From CAVYVZ01 sp963772065 (GTDB lineage Bacteria; Acidobacteriota; Vicinamibacteria; Vicinamibacterales; UBA2999), in the NCBI GenBank assembly GCA_963772065.1, contig CAVYVZ010000010.1, positions 682,001 through 746,000 of the forward strand: 64,000 nucleotides of DNA, given 5' to 3'. Below are positions 28,119 to 35,714 of this stretch, in pieces. The stretch's first letter is position 1. Every line of letters begins with the position of its first letter. The notes beneath the pieces were generated by a model that saw only the letters and a list, made by a program, of their open reading frames with translations, was not told the origin of the DNA and did no database searches. A program made the translations under genes and the position numbers.

Positions 28119-28548
28119 TGATTGCCCAGCGCTTCGAGTCGTCGAAGGTGGCGTTCACCTTGGTTCCCGGCGCGAGTTTGATCGGCACGGGTTTACCGGC
28201 TTTGCTGTAAGTCGCGATCGGATGGCCGTGCGGCGGCGGGCCCGATCGGCCGTCGTAGTTGGCTTTCTCGTCGTAGACCATCACCACGTAGACCGTGTCG
28301 GCGCTCACGTTCGTGAACGTGGCGGTACTTCCGCTGCGCGTCACGGACGATATGGCGAGCGGCTCGCTCTCGGCTTTCGGGTTCGGATGGTCGAACAGGA
28401 ACACGAGGATCTCGTGCGTGTCGTCGACCTTCCCCTTCCCCGTGTAGGTCGTCGTTACCGCCAGGTCACCGGCCGCCGTCAGCACGCCGCTCGTCGCGAC
28501 GACGAGGCCAACCGCGACACCAACGCAGACCAAGGTCTGTTTCGTCAT
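28111..28548 (-). CDS. Small secreted beta-rich protein
   Basis: The 145-residue product has a signal peptide (VCVGVAVGLVVATSGVLTAA) and then a single compact domain: VTTTYTGKGKVDDTHEILVF, STATFTNVSADTVYVVMVYD and PVPIKLAPGTKVNATFDDSK. The order of strands is like a transthyretin or carboxypeptidase-regulatory fold, with an HGHP motif near residue 107. I do not know a precise family. It would act in the periplasm or outside. Its last codons and stop lie in the word array. Confidence 0.65.
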   Translation of the reverse strand: MTKQTLVCVGVAVGLVVATSGVLTAAGDLAVTTTYTGKGKVDDTHEILVFLFDHPNPKAESEPLAISSVTRSGSTATFTNVSADTVYVVMVYDEKANYDGRSGPPPHGHPIATYSKAGKPVPIKLAPGTKVNATFDDSKRWAINF

Positions 28549-28561
28549 GCTGCCTCCGGCA

Positions 28562-28628
28562 GCTTAGAAGGAATCGGGAATCAACGGTTATCGAATGAAC
28601 CAACGAATCACAAATCAATGATTCGCCA
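28562..28628. repeat. GGGAATC word remnant with a short hairpin
   Basis: The gap between two minus-strand genes reads GAAGGAATCGGGAATCAACG and then CGAATCA-CAAATCAA-TGATTCG, a seven-pair stem. The GAATC words resemble the array class seen at other junctions in this window. Confidence 0.45.
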
Positions 28629-28633
28629 AATTT

Positions 28634-29037
28634 TTACACAGTGAACTGAACCTCGTTCGACGAACCGCTCGTGCCGCAGCTGTTCTTCGACTGAATGCGC
28701 GCATAGTGGGTGCCCTGGGGGACTCCACTCCACGGATACGTCGTGCTGACCGCGTTCGTCGACAGCGTGTTGGAGCTGCTCGGGGACGTCCCGACGAGGA
28801 TCAGTACTCGGTCGCGCCGCTGCCGGCGGACCACGTCATCTGGACCGTCGTCGTACCGACGACCGACACGTTCAGATTCGACGGCGCGCCGGGCATGGTG
28901 CAACCCCCACCTGCGGGCGTCTGCGCTGCAGGCGTTCCGGTGGGACCCGTCGGGGATTCTCCTACCGCGGCGCCTTCGCCGCAGGCGCCGGCAGCCAGCG
29001 AAACCAGAACAACCAGTACCAGAGCCGCACGCGTCAT
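28634..29037 (-). pseudogene. Fibronectin-III-like lipoprotein, one frame break
   Basis: The ATG at 29037 follows AAGGAGCGG and starts a lipoprotein signal (VLVVLVSLAAGACGE, lipobox cysteine near 20). A Thr/Pro/Gly spacer precedes APSNLNVSVVGTTTVQMTWS, an FN3-like first strand pair. The frame breaks near base 28800 after SGATEY, with a net loss of one base. It resumes as VLILVGTSPSSSNTLSTNAV, GVPQGTHYARIQSKNSCGTS and SSNEVQFTV, a normal FN3 ending. Length is 3n+2. The restored protein would be a small outer-membrane or periplasmic lipoprotein of about 134 residues. Confidence 0.7.
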
Positions 29038-29198
29038 AATCCGCTCCTTCACGGCTGAGGCGGGCAAGCGGTGTACCCGGGTTTCAGCGGGTGCAGCTCA
29101 GTGCAACGCCGTAATCGCCTGGATGATCGGGAGCATGCCTGGCGGGCGGGAAGAATGCGACACGGCCACGAATTCGTCGGCCGCGCATGTCGAAATCG

Positions 29199-30561
29199 TC
29201 AGCGTTCGATCGTCGCGGGGTCGGCGCGGCGGGTCGGTGACATCCAGTACCCGATCGCCAGCAGGAGGAGCCATGGACCTCCGGCGAGGATCGTCGGACG
29301 AAGCCCCGGCACCCACCACGTGGAAATGAAGATGGCCACGATGAGCGCCGCGCCCAGATAGGACCCGAGCGGCACCGAGGGCGCGCGGAATGCGATGTGC
29401 GTGACGAAGATCATCAGCCAGACGAACAGCGCGCCGAAGAGCGCGACGCCGAAGAACCACACGTAGGCCGAGTCGGGCCAGAGCGCCCGAACCAGCACCG
29501 CGGCGCCGAGCCCAGCCCCCGACACGAGCAGCGCTTTCACCGGCGCGCCGTCGGAAGACACCTCGCCGAGCGCCGGCGGCACGAACCCCGCGCGCGCCAG
29601 CGAGAACAGCGTGCGCGCGATGAGATAGATGTTCGCGTTGGAGCTCGACAGCGCGGCGCTCAGCACGACGAAGTTCATCACGTCGGCAGCGCCGGGAATA
29701 CCGAGCTGCCGCAGCACGCTCACGAACGGGCTCTCGCCGATGCCGAGCTGGTTCCACGGCGTCAGTGCGAGCAGCACCGTAATGGTCACGATGTAGATCG
29801 CGGAGAGGCCGAGGACCATCCGCCGCATCGCGCGCGGGATCGTCCGCGCCGGATCGCTGGCTTCGCCCGACGTGACGCCGACAATCTCGACGCCGATGAA
29901 CGAGTAGATCACGAAACAGCACGCCAGCCAGACGCCCTGCAACGCCGAATGGCGCGAAGCCGCCCTGACCCGTGATGTTCCGCAGTCCAGGCGACGGCGC
30001 GCTCGTCAGGCCGGCCAGAACAAGGACAGCCGTGCCGACGAAGAGCGCCACGGCCACCACCTTGATCATGACGAGCCATGACTCGATCGCGCCGAGACGG
30101 CCTACCGCACGTGAGTTCGCGTACGACGAGCACGAGCGTGAATGCGAGCACCCAGACGGCGCCCGGGCACGCCGGGAAACCAGTACGCCATGTAGATCGA
30201 CGCCGCCACGAGCTGCCCGCCGGTCGCGATCACTTCCATCAGCCAGTAGCTGACGCGAACGGCGTAGCCGGCGAACGGCGATACGTACATCGCCGGCATA
30301 CACGCCGAAGGCGCCGGCCGTCGGATGCGCGACCGCCATCTCCGTCAGCGCCCGCCCGAGCAGCAGGGACAGACCGGCAACGATGACGTACGACAGGATC
30401 ACCGCCGGACCGGCGACGTTCACCGCCAGGCCGCTGGCGAGGAACAGGCCGGTGCCGATCGCGCCGCCGAGCGCCATCATCGCCTGCTGCGCGGCGGAGA
30501 GCTGCCGCTTCAAGCCATGTTCGGCGAGGGCGTCCGGGGTCGCGTTCGACTGCCTGGCCAC
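29199..30561 (-). pseudogene. APC-superfamily amino-acid permease, four frame breaks
   Basis: The chain begins (GTG at 30561) with LKRQLSAAQQAMMALGGAIG and TGLFLASGLAV, the first helix of the AAT amino-acid transporter group. Single extra bases occur near 30291, 30165, 30117 and 29946. Reading through them restores MYVSPFAGYAVRVSYWLMEV, VWVLAFTLVLVV, YANSRAVGRLGAIESWLVMI and LQGVWLACCFVIYSFIGVEI. The C-terminal helices end at PATIER. Four gains predict 3n+1, and the length is 1363 = 3n+1. The start follows the aminotransferase stop by two bases, so they form an operon. Transport of an amino acid into the cytoplasm is the likely role if the gene is whole. Confidence 0.82.
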
Positions 30562-30563
30562 GC

Positions 30564-31760
30564 TCAGGTGACCACCGAACGCTGGGGCGCATTCACGTCG
30601 TAGGCTTTTCGTTCGACGATGAGGGCCATCTCCGCCATCAGGCGATCGATCTCATCGATCGTGTTGTAGAAGTGCGGCGAGATGCGGATGCCGACGCCGG
30701 GCCGGTAGTCGACGACGAAGTCGCGCGCCTTGAGCGCACGCGACACGTGGAGCGCCTCGGGTGGATCAACGGCGACGGTCCCGGCAAGCCGATCCGGATC
30801 GCGTGTCGCCATCGACGCGAAGCCGTAGCGGTCGGCGAGCTCGAACACCCTCGCCGTCATCAGCCGTGGACTTCGCCCTGATCCGCTCGACGCCAACCGC
30901 CGCGATGATCTCCAGCCCCGGCAAGCGCCGCGTAGTAACGCCGGAATCGACGGCGTGCCGTTCATCATCCGCATCGCATCGTCTCGCGACGCGGCAGCGG
31001 TCCGATGTCGAACGCGAACGGGCTCGCGTGCGCGAACCACCCGGTGAAGCGCGGCGGCAGCGTTGCGCGCACGTCCGGGCGCGTATAGAGGAATGCGGTG
31101 CCAGGACCGCCGCACAGCCACTTCAGGCAGCCGCCGACGAAGAAGTCCACGCCGAGCGCGGCGACATCGACGGGGATGATGCCGGCTGATTGATAGCCGT
31201 CGAGCAGCACGCGCGCGCCCAGCGTCGTGCGCGCGCTCCACGATCGGCGCCGGCGTCCATGATGTACGACGTCTTGAAGAGCACATGCGACAGCGACACG
31301 AGTGCGGTGCGTTCGTCGATGGCTTCGAGCGACCCGCTCGAGCCGCACGGTGAGGTCGGGTTCCGCGGGCACGACCGTGAGCTGGAAGCCGAGCGCCTCC
31401 TGCGCGCGGTACAGGTAGATCGTCGACGGGAAATCGGCGGCCAGGCAGACGATGCGGTTTCTCGTCCGGTCGAGAGGAATGGCCGAGCAGGCGACCATTG
31501 CCGCGGTCGTCACGTTCTCGTGCATGCTCACCGAGCCGGGCGGCGCGCCGATGATCGCGCCCACCTTGTCTCCCACTTCGCGGCCCATCTCCCACCAGCG
31601 GTCCTCCCATGCCCGCACGCCGCGGGTGGCCCAGGTCCGCGGCGTACTCGGCCAGCGATTCCGCGGTGCGGCGCGGCATGGCGCCGAGCGAGTTGCTGAT
31701 CATGTAGACGGTACGCTCGAGGATGGGGAATTCCGACCGCCAGCGCTCGAGATCGTCCAT
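30564..31760 (-). pseudogene. Class V aminotransferase / kynureninase-like enzyme, multiple frame breaks
   Basis: From ATG at 31760 the frame gives MDDLERWRSEFPILERTVYM and SNSLGAMPRR. One extra base near 31643 moves it to WEDRWWEMGREVGDKVGAII, VSMHENVTTAAMVACSAIPL and RIVCLAADFPSTIYLY. Further breaks lie between about 31335 and 31240 and around 30850-30960. The pyridoxal-phosphate lysine segment GGCLKWLCGGPGTAFLY and the C-terminal VGIRISPHFYNTIDEIDRLM are recognisable. The number of breaks is uncertain; the net length is a multiple of three. It is paralogous to the intact divergent gene at 31805 and is followed by the amino-acid permease. It is the most heavily broken gene in the window. 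Confidence 0.8.
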
Positions 31761-31765
31761 AAGGT

Positions 31766-31797
31766 GTTGCATTCTGCATTCTGGATTCTGCATTGTC
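31766..31797. repeat. GCATTCTG word array between divergent aminotransferase genes
   Basis: TTGCATTCTGCATTCTGGAT followed by TCTGCATTGTC repeats an 8-base word about four times. It lies directly between the start codons of the two divergent paralogues. No inverted copy is present. Confidence 0.65.
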
Positions 31798-31804
31798 TAT
31801 CCCG

Positions 31805-32944
31805 ATGTGGCCGGACGATTTTCGCGCGCGGTTCCCGATTCTGGCCAGGCGTGTCTACGTCAACAGCTGCTCGCAGGGCGCGCTCTCGACGGATGTGGAA
31901 TCGGCGCTCGGCGCCTTCACGGCGTCGTGGCACGACGAAGGGTCGCCGTGGGAACGGTGGGTCGGCGAGGTCGAGCGGCTGCGCGCCTCCGCGGCCGGAT
32001 TGATTGGAGCCGGCGTGGACGAGATCGCGATCATGCCGAGCGCCTCGGCGGCCATTTCCGCGGTGGCGACGTCGCTCTCCTTCGAAGGCCGGCGACGCGT
32101 CGTGCTCGGAGAATTCGAGTTCCCGACGATGGCACACGTGTGGCTGTCGCAGCAGCGACGCGGCGCCTCGATCGCGTGGGCGCGTGCGCGCGGCGACGCG
32201 CTCCCGATCGAAACGTACGCCGACCTCGTCGACGCCGACACGCTCATCGTCCCCGCGACGCACCTCTGCTTTCGGAACGGCTATCGCCTCGACATCCGCA
32301 CACTCGTCGCGCTCTGCCGCGACCGCGGCGCCTACTGCTTCCTGGACGACTACCAGCGGACCGGAACCGCGCCGCTCGACGTCCGCGACCTCGGCGTCGA
32401 CTTCATGGTGACGGGCACGCTCAAGTACCTGCTTGGCCCGTCCGGAATCGCATTCCTGTACGTGCGGCGCGATCTCATCGAGCGGCTCGAGCCGCTGGCG
32501 ACGGGCTGGTTCGGGCGCAGCGACCCGTTCGCGTTCGGCATCGATCGTCTCGACTGGTCCGCCAGCGCGCGCCGATTCGAGACGGGCACGCCGCCCATCC
32601 CGAACGTCTACGCGGCGCGGGCCGGCATCGAGCTCGTCCAGCAGGTCGGTCTGGCTGTGGTCGAGCGCCGAATCGCCGAGCTCGTCGAGCGGTTCGACCG
32701 CGGCGCCCGCGACCGCGGATTCGACGTGATGACGCCCGCCGATCCGGCGCGCCGAGGCGCGCTCGTCGTCATCCGCTCGGCGAACGCAGTGGAGCTCGTC
32801 CACCGGCTCGAGCATCAGGGCATCATCGCCTCGGCACGAGGCGACGGAGTGCGCGTATCATTCCATGCCTACAACAACGAGCAGGACGTGGACACGGTCC
32901 TGGAGACACTTGTCGCGCTCGTAGTCCGTAGTCGTAGTCCGTAG
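31805..32944 (+). CDS. Class V aminotransferase / kynureninase-like enzyme, intact
   Basis: The 379-residue PLP enzyme starts at ATG 31805 (MWPDDFRARFPILARRVYVN). It has the substrate-facing NSCSQGALS near residue 21, the cofactor-phosphate segment IMPSASAAISAVATSL, the aspartate of CFLDDYQRTG and the Schiff-base lysine in VTGTLKYLLGPSGIAFLY (lysine near 206). It ends with VRVSFHAYNNEQDVDTVLET. The reaction could be amino transfer, desulfurisation or kynurenine-type cleavage; the sequence does not decide. The final residues VVRSRSP and the TAG stop are encoded by the GTAGTCC word array. It is divergent from a broken paralogue that precedes an amino-acid permease. Confidence 0.85.
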   Translation: MWPDDFRARFPILARRVYVNSCSQGALSTDVESALGAFTASWHDEGSPWERWVGEVERLRASAAGLIGAGVDEIAIMPSASAAISAVATSLSFEGRRRVVLGEFEFPTMAHVWLSQQRRGASIAWARARGDALPIETYADLVDADTLIVPATHLCFRNGYRLDIRTLVALCRDRGAYCFLDDYQRTGTAPLDVRDLGVDFMVTGTLKYLLGPSGIAFLYVRRDLIERLEPLATGWFGRSDPFAFGIDRLDWSASARRFETGTPPIPNVYAARAGIELVQQVGLAVVERRIAELVERFDRGARDRGFDVMTPADPARRGALVVIRSANAVELVHRLEHQGIIASARGDGVRVSFHAYNNEQDVDTVLETLVALVVRSRSP

Positions 32945-33034
32945 TTCGTAGCCGGACAACACCGTTGTTCGCTACTCGTAGCTCGTGGTTCCTTATCAGT
33001 GGCCGGCCACGAACCACGGACTACGGACTACGAC
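32919..33034. repeat. GTAGTCC word array with inverted copy
   Basis: The left arm (about 32919-32955) reads CGTAGTCCGTAGTCGTAGTC and so on. The right arm (about 33001-33034) is its inverted copy, CACGGACTACGGACTACGAC. Similar words (CTCGTAGCTCGTGGTTC) lie between. The array supplies the C-terminal codons and the TAG stop of the aminotransferase and ends just before the cupin ribosome-binding site. Confidence 0.8.
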
Positions 33035-33046
33035 CGTGAGGTACAC

Positions 33047-33475
33047 ATGGACGAATCGCTCGGACAGGTTGAAGGTCACGCCGGCATCTCGGTGATTCGC
33101 GGCGGCGGCAACGTGCGGGGGTGGAACGGCATCAAGTACAAGGCGGGGCTGTCGGGCAAGAATGTCAACGCCTCGCAGCTCTCGATGAACGTCGCGACCA
33201 TTCCACCCGGCGGGGTTGCGGCGGCGCACATTCACGTCGGCTTCGAAGTGATGCTGTACATCCTCCAGGGTCGCGTGCGCCACGAATACGGCCCGGCCCT
33301 GGAGCGCTCGATCGACAACGAGGCGGGCGATTTCATCTTCATCGAACCCGGCGTGCCGCACGAAGTCTTCAATCTCAGCGACACGGAACCGGTGATCGCC
33401 GTCGTTGCGCGATCGGATGCGAGCGAGTGGGAACATATCGTGCCCTTCGCGCGTCCAGCCAGTCGTGTAAAGTAA
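33047..33475 (+). CDS. Cupin-domain protein
   Basis: The 142-residue protein (MDESLGQVEGHAGISVIRGG) is one cupin barrel. Motif 1 is AAAHIHVGFEVMLYILQGRV with two histidines and a glutamate; motif 2 is GDFIFIEPGVPHEVFNLS. The ATG at 33047 is chosen over upstream codons because GAGG precedes it and the upstream frame lies in the word array. It could be a metal-dependent sugar or small-molecule binding protein. The stop is 16 bases before the ankyrin-PQQ gene, so cotranscription is likely. Confidence 0.8.
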   Translation: MDESLGQVEGHAGISVIRGGGNVRGWNGIKYKAGLSGKNVNASQLSMNVATIPPGGVAAAHIHVGFEVMLYILQGRVRHEYGPALERSIDNEAGDFIFIEPGVPHEVFNLSDTEPVIAVVARSDASEWEHIVPFARPASRVK

Positions 33476-33491
33476 CCGGCGCGGAGGCCCC

Positions 33492-35714
33492 ATGTTGATC
33501 CAGGTCATCTTGACCGCGGTTCTGATGCAGCAGCCGGCGCCCACGGCCTCGGCCGAGGCGCTCTTCGACGCGGCGCGCCGCGGCGACCGCGCGCGGGTCG
33601 CCGAGCTCCTCGACTCCGGCGTCGACGTGAACGTGCGGGGACGCTATCAGGCCACTGCGCTCATGTTCGCGGCAGACAAAGGTCAGCTCGAAGTCGTGCG
33701 CCTGCTGATCGAGCGCGGCGCCGACCTCAACGTCGTGGACACGTTCTACAAGACGCGGCCGATCGATTGGGCGCTCAGCAACGAGCACTTCGAGGTAGCT
33801 CAGTACCTGCTCGAAAAAGGATCGCAGGGCGCGGAGCGCGCGCTCTCGACGGGCATTCGGCAAAAGCATGCAGGCCTCGTACGCGCAGCTGTGGCGCGGC
33901 CGGACGTCGATGCCGAAACGCTGGCCGCATCGATCGCGCAGGCGCAAAAGGCCGGCGACGCGGCGATCCTGGAGATCGTGAGTGCCGCCGCGGCCGCCAA
34001 GCCGGCAGCGAAGAAGCCGACCGTAGCCGTGCCTTCCGCGGTCCTGCAGTCTTACGCCGGCACCTACCGCAACGAAGGCAGCGGCTTCACGGTCATCATT
34101 GCCGCCACCGAGAACGGGCTGATCGGTACCCCCCAGGGGGAGCCACCGGTGAACCTGGCGCCGACCTCGGAGACTTCGTTTGCCGCGCCCGACGTGCCCA
34201 ACTTGACGGTCTCGTTCGCCGGCCGCGGCGGCATGGTCGAATCGATGACGGTCAATCAGGGCAGCCGGCCGCCGCTGGTGCTTCAGCGCGTCATTGCACC
34301 AACATCTGCACCAGCACCTGCACCGACGTCTGCACCGACAGGAAGCACGATCGCACCGACGACGAAGGAGATCGCACCGAGGACGAAAGGGCTGCCCTGG
34401 CCCGGGTTCAGAGGTGCGAACGCCTCGGGTGTGGCCGATGGTCAGGGCGCCGTCGCCGAATGGGATGTCGCAACGGGACGCAACGTGCGCTGGAAGACGC
34501 CGATTCCAGGCATCGCGGTGTCCAGCCCGATCGTCTGGGGCGATCGTGTGTTCGTCACGACCGCCGTCGGCGCGAGCGCGGACAAGACGTTTCGCACCGG
34601 TCTCTATGGCGACGTGAAGCCGGTAGAGGACGTCTCCACGCACGCGTGGAAGATCTACGCGCTCGATCGCCGCACGGGCGCCGTGGCGTGGGAACGCGAG
34701 GTGTTCACCGGCACCCCGAAGGTGAAACGCCACCCGAAGTCGAGTCAAGCCAGCTCCACGCCGGTCACCGACGGGAAGCACGTCGTGGCCGTCTTCGGCA
34801 CCGTCGGCCTGCTCGCGTGCTACGACGTCAACGGCCGCAAGCTCTGGCAGCGCGACATCGGTGTGATCGACAGCGGCTGGTTCTTCGATCCGACCTATCA
34901 ATGGGGGCACTCCAGCTCACCGCTGATCTACAACGGGACCGTGATCGTGCAGGCGGATCAGCAGAAGGGTTCCTACATCGCGGCGTTCGACCTGGCGACG
35001 GGCAAGCCGATCTGGCGGACCGATCGAACCGAAGAGATCCCGACCTGGGGTACGCCGACGATCGTCGCCGGACCGCGTGGCGAGGAGCTCGTCACGAACG
35101 GCACCAGGATCCGCGGCTACGACCCGCGCACCGGCAAGCTGCTGTGGACCCTCGGCCCGAACTCGGAGGTCACCGTAGGCACGCCCGTCGCCGGGAAAGA
35201 CGTCATCTACGTGACCGGCGGTTATCCGCCCGTACGGCCTGTCTACGCGGTCAAGCCGGGCGGGAGCGGCGACATCTCGCTGCCGAAGGGTGAGAGCGCC
35301 GGCGCCGCGATCGCGTGGAGCAACGATCGCGAGGGGACGTACATCCCGACGCCGCTCCTCTATCGCGACATTCTGTACACGCTGAACAACAACGGCGTGC
35401 TCACGGCGTACAAGGCCGGCTCGGGTGAGCGCCTGTATCGGGCTCGCGTCGGCGGCGGCGGATCGTTCTCGGCCTCGCCGGTCGCGGCGGATGGCCGGCT
35501 CTATTTCGCCAACGAAGACGGCGACGTGTACGTGGCGAAGGCGGGAACCGAGTACGTCGAGCTCGGAAAGTATTCACTGAACGAGGTCATCATGGCCACG
35601 CCGGCGATCGCCGACGGCGTCATCGTGATTCGAACGCTGGGGCACGTCTACGGCATCGGCTCTCCGGTCAGGACTCCTGCAGGAACCTCCGATAGATCGC
35701 GCGAGCCTCGTTGA
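33492..35714 (+). CDS. Ankyrin-repeat / PQQ beta-propeller fusion protein
   Basis: The 740-residue chain has a short hydrophobic N-terminus that may be a signal (LIQVILTAVLMQQPAPTASA). Residues about 20-125 hold three or four ankyrin repeats (ALFDAARRGDRARVAELLDS, TALMFAADKGQLEVVRLLIE). A small beta domain follows at about 175-260 (LQSYAGTYRNEGSGFTVIIA). Then comes a low-complexity Ala/Pro/Thr/Ser linker (about 268-300) encoded by GCACC-rich codons. A PQQ-type propeller with about seven blades covers about 300-720 (GLPWPGFRGANASGVADG, IYALDRRTGAVAWEREVF, LATGKPIWRTDRTEEIPTWG). It lacks obvious catalytic residues. The last 47 bases overlap the convergent gene's end. Confidence 0.85.
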   Translation: MLIQVILTAVLMQQPAPTASAEALFDAARRGDRARVAELLDSGVDVNVRGRYQATALMFAADKGQLEVVRLLIERGADLNVVDTFYKTRPIDWALSNEHFEVAQYLLEKGSQGAERALSTGIRQKHAGLVRAAVARPDVDAETLAASIAQAQKAGDAAILEIVSAAAAAKPAAKKPTVAVPSAVLQSYAGTYRNEGSGFTVIIAATENGLIGTPQGEPPVNLAPTSETSFAAPDVPNLTVSFAGRGGMVESMTVNQGSRPPLVLQRVIAPTSAPAPAPTSAPTGSTIAPTTKEIAPRTKGLPWPGFRGANASGVADGQGAVAEWDVATGRNVRWKTPIPGIAVSSPIVWGDRVFVTTAVGASADKTFRTGLYGDVKPVEDVSTHAWKIYALDRRTGAVAWEREVFTGTPKVKRHPKSSQASSTPVTDGKHVVAVFGTVGLLACYDVNGRKLWQRDIGVIDSGWFFDPTYQWGHSSSPLIYNGTVIVQADQQKGSYIAAFDLATGKPIWRTDRTEEIPTWGTPTIVAGPRGEELVTNGTRIRGYDPRTGKLLWTLGPNSEVTVGTPVAGKDVIYVTGGYPPVRPVYAVKPGGSGDISLPKGESAGAAIAWSNDREGTYIPTPLLYRDILYTLNNNGVLTAYKAGSGERLYRARVGGGGSFSASPVAADGRLYFANEDGDVYVAKAGTEYVELGKYSLNEVIMATPAIADGVIVIRTLGHVYGIGSPVRTPAGTSDRSREPR

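Noticed and set aside
32919..33034. GTAGTCC array considered as CRISPR or transposon end
   Set aside because: There are no spacers and no transposase; the inverted arms are made of short tandem words.
34290..34390. GCACC-rich near-repeats considered as a separate repeat element
   Set aside because: They are in frame and encode the Ala/Pro/Thr linker of the ankyrin-PQQ protein.
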